DNA of 13,653 nucleotides, from the NCBI GenBank assembly GCA_049510055.1, contig JBEKZI010000059.1:1-13653 (forward strand). The letters are read 5' to 3'. Below, piece by piece: positions 13,491-13,653 of this stretch. Below the pieces are notes generated by a model, which ran no database searches, was not told the DNA's origin, and saw only the letters and a program-made list of their open reading frames with translations. Numbering within the stretch: position 1 is the stretch's first letter; each line of letters starts with the position of its first letter. Made by a program: the position numbers and the translations under genes. The stretch comes from JALHTV01 sp049510055. GTDB taxonomy: Bacteria; Planctomycetota; Phycisphaerae; SM23-33.

Positions 13491-13653
13491 ATGGCCAAGA
13501 GGGACTACTATCAGGTCCTGGGCGTCACCCGCGGCGCCACCGACGACCAGATCCGTTCCGCCTACCGCAAGCTGGCCCGCAAGTACCATCCCGACGTGAA
13601 CAAATCTCCCGGCGCCACCGAGAAATTCAAAGAGGCCACCGAGGCCTACGAGG
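13491..13653 (+). CDS. dnaJ: DnaJ/CbpA-type J-domain co-chaperone, N-terminal part (runs off window)
   Basis: The first 54 codons from ATG 13491; the gene continues beyond the window. Seen: a complete beginning of a J domain, RDYYQVLGVTRGATDDQIRS (4-23), the basic helix YRKLARKYHPDVN with the essential HPD motif (His33-Pro34-Asp35), and FKEATEAYE. The J domain stimulates ATP hydrolysis by DnaK/Hsp70 and delivers substrates in the cytoplasm. The visible part cannot distinguish full DnaJ with zinc fingers from the CbpA-like type that lacks them, so the symbol is provisional. The likely promoter overlaps the start so closely that the mRNA may be leaderless. Confidence 0.88.
   Translation, partial: MAKRDYYQVLGVTRGATDDQIRSAYRKLARKYHPDVNKSPGATEKFKEATEAYE

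Overview
This is a GC-rich (roughly 60-65% by eye) chromosomal stretch from a Gram-negative bacterium. An LptF/LptG permease pair shows that it has an outer membrane carrying LPS. The prepilin/PilM gene pair, the PocR-GAF-HD-GYP protein and the style of the GspG-like pseudopilin (a YPFGPYLQKFP motif and a short Gly/Asp/Ala-rich tail) are reminiscent of Planctomycetota, especially Phycisphaerae. That placement is inference; no rRNA or universal marker is present to settle it. All genes look like housekeeping or signalling genes. I see no transposase, phage gene, CRISPR array, tRNA or rRNA.

Layout. (1) 1-1917, + strand: the 3' part of an LptF-like gene and a complete LptG-like gene 6 bp apart, the inner-membrane permease subunits that pull LPS out of the membrane. 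(2) 2022-4622, - strand: a MutS2-family ATPase that ends convergently with lptG. It lacks the usual C-terminal Smr nuclease domain and carries three SH3/KOW-like repeats instead. (3) 4669-4774: back-to-back sigma70-type promoters for mutS2 (-) and lemA (+). (4) 4826-6365, + strand: lemA and an HtpX-like M48 membrane metalloprotease, a classic pair, closed by a GC hairpin terminator. (5) 6545-7234, + strand: a lipoprotein N-acetylmuramoyl-L-alanine amidase (Amidase_2/PGRP), followed by an intrinsic terminator. (6) 7329-7707: a long untranslated stretch with several mutually consistent helices, a candidate structured leader RNA in front of the pilin gene. (7) 7708-9445, + strand: a GspG-like prepilin and a PilM-like actin-fold protein, separated by a very strong hairpin at 8224-8260 that probably limits read-through. 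(8) 9446-9853: a 408-nt interval with a terminator-like hairpin, one doubtful small ORF and several Shine-Dalgarno-like motifs, one of them in a hairpin loop. (9) 9854-13402, + strand: a tight three-gene signalling operon of membrane PAS histidine kinase, single-domain response regulator and PocR-GAF-HD-GYP phosphodiesterase. (10) 13491-13653, + strand: the start of a DnaJ-type J-domain gene, whose -10 box is placed so that the mRNA may be leaderless.

How the parts may work together: LptFG, LemA/HtpX and the amidase all serve the envelope. The kinase/receiver/HD-GYP operon probably converts a signal into c-di-GMP hydrolysis, and the neighbouring prepilin/PilM genes are a plausible but unproven target, since c-di-GMP commonly governs type IV pilus systems. 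I found no clear wholly new multi-gene system. The strongest unusual items are the Smr-less MutS2 with triplicated SH3-like domains and the structured leader upstream of the pilin.
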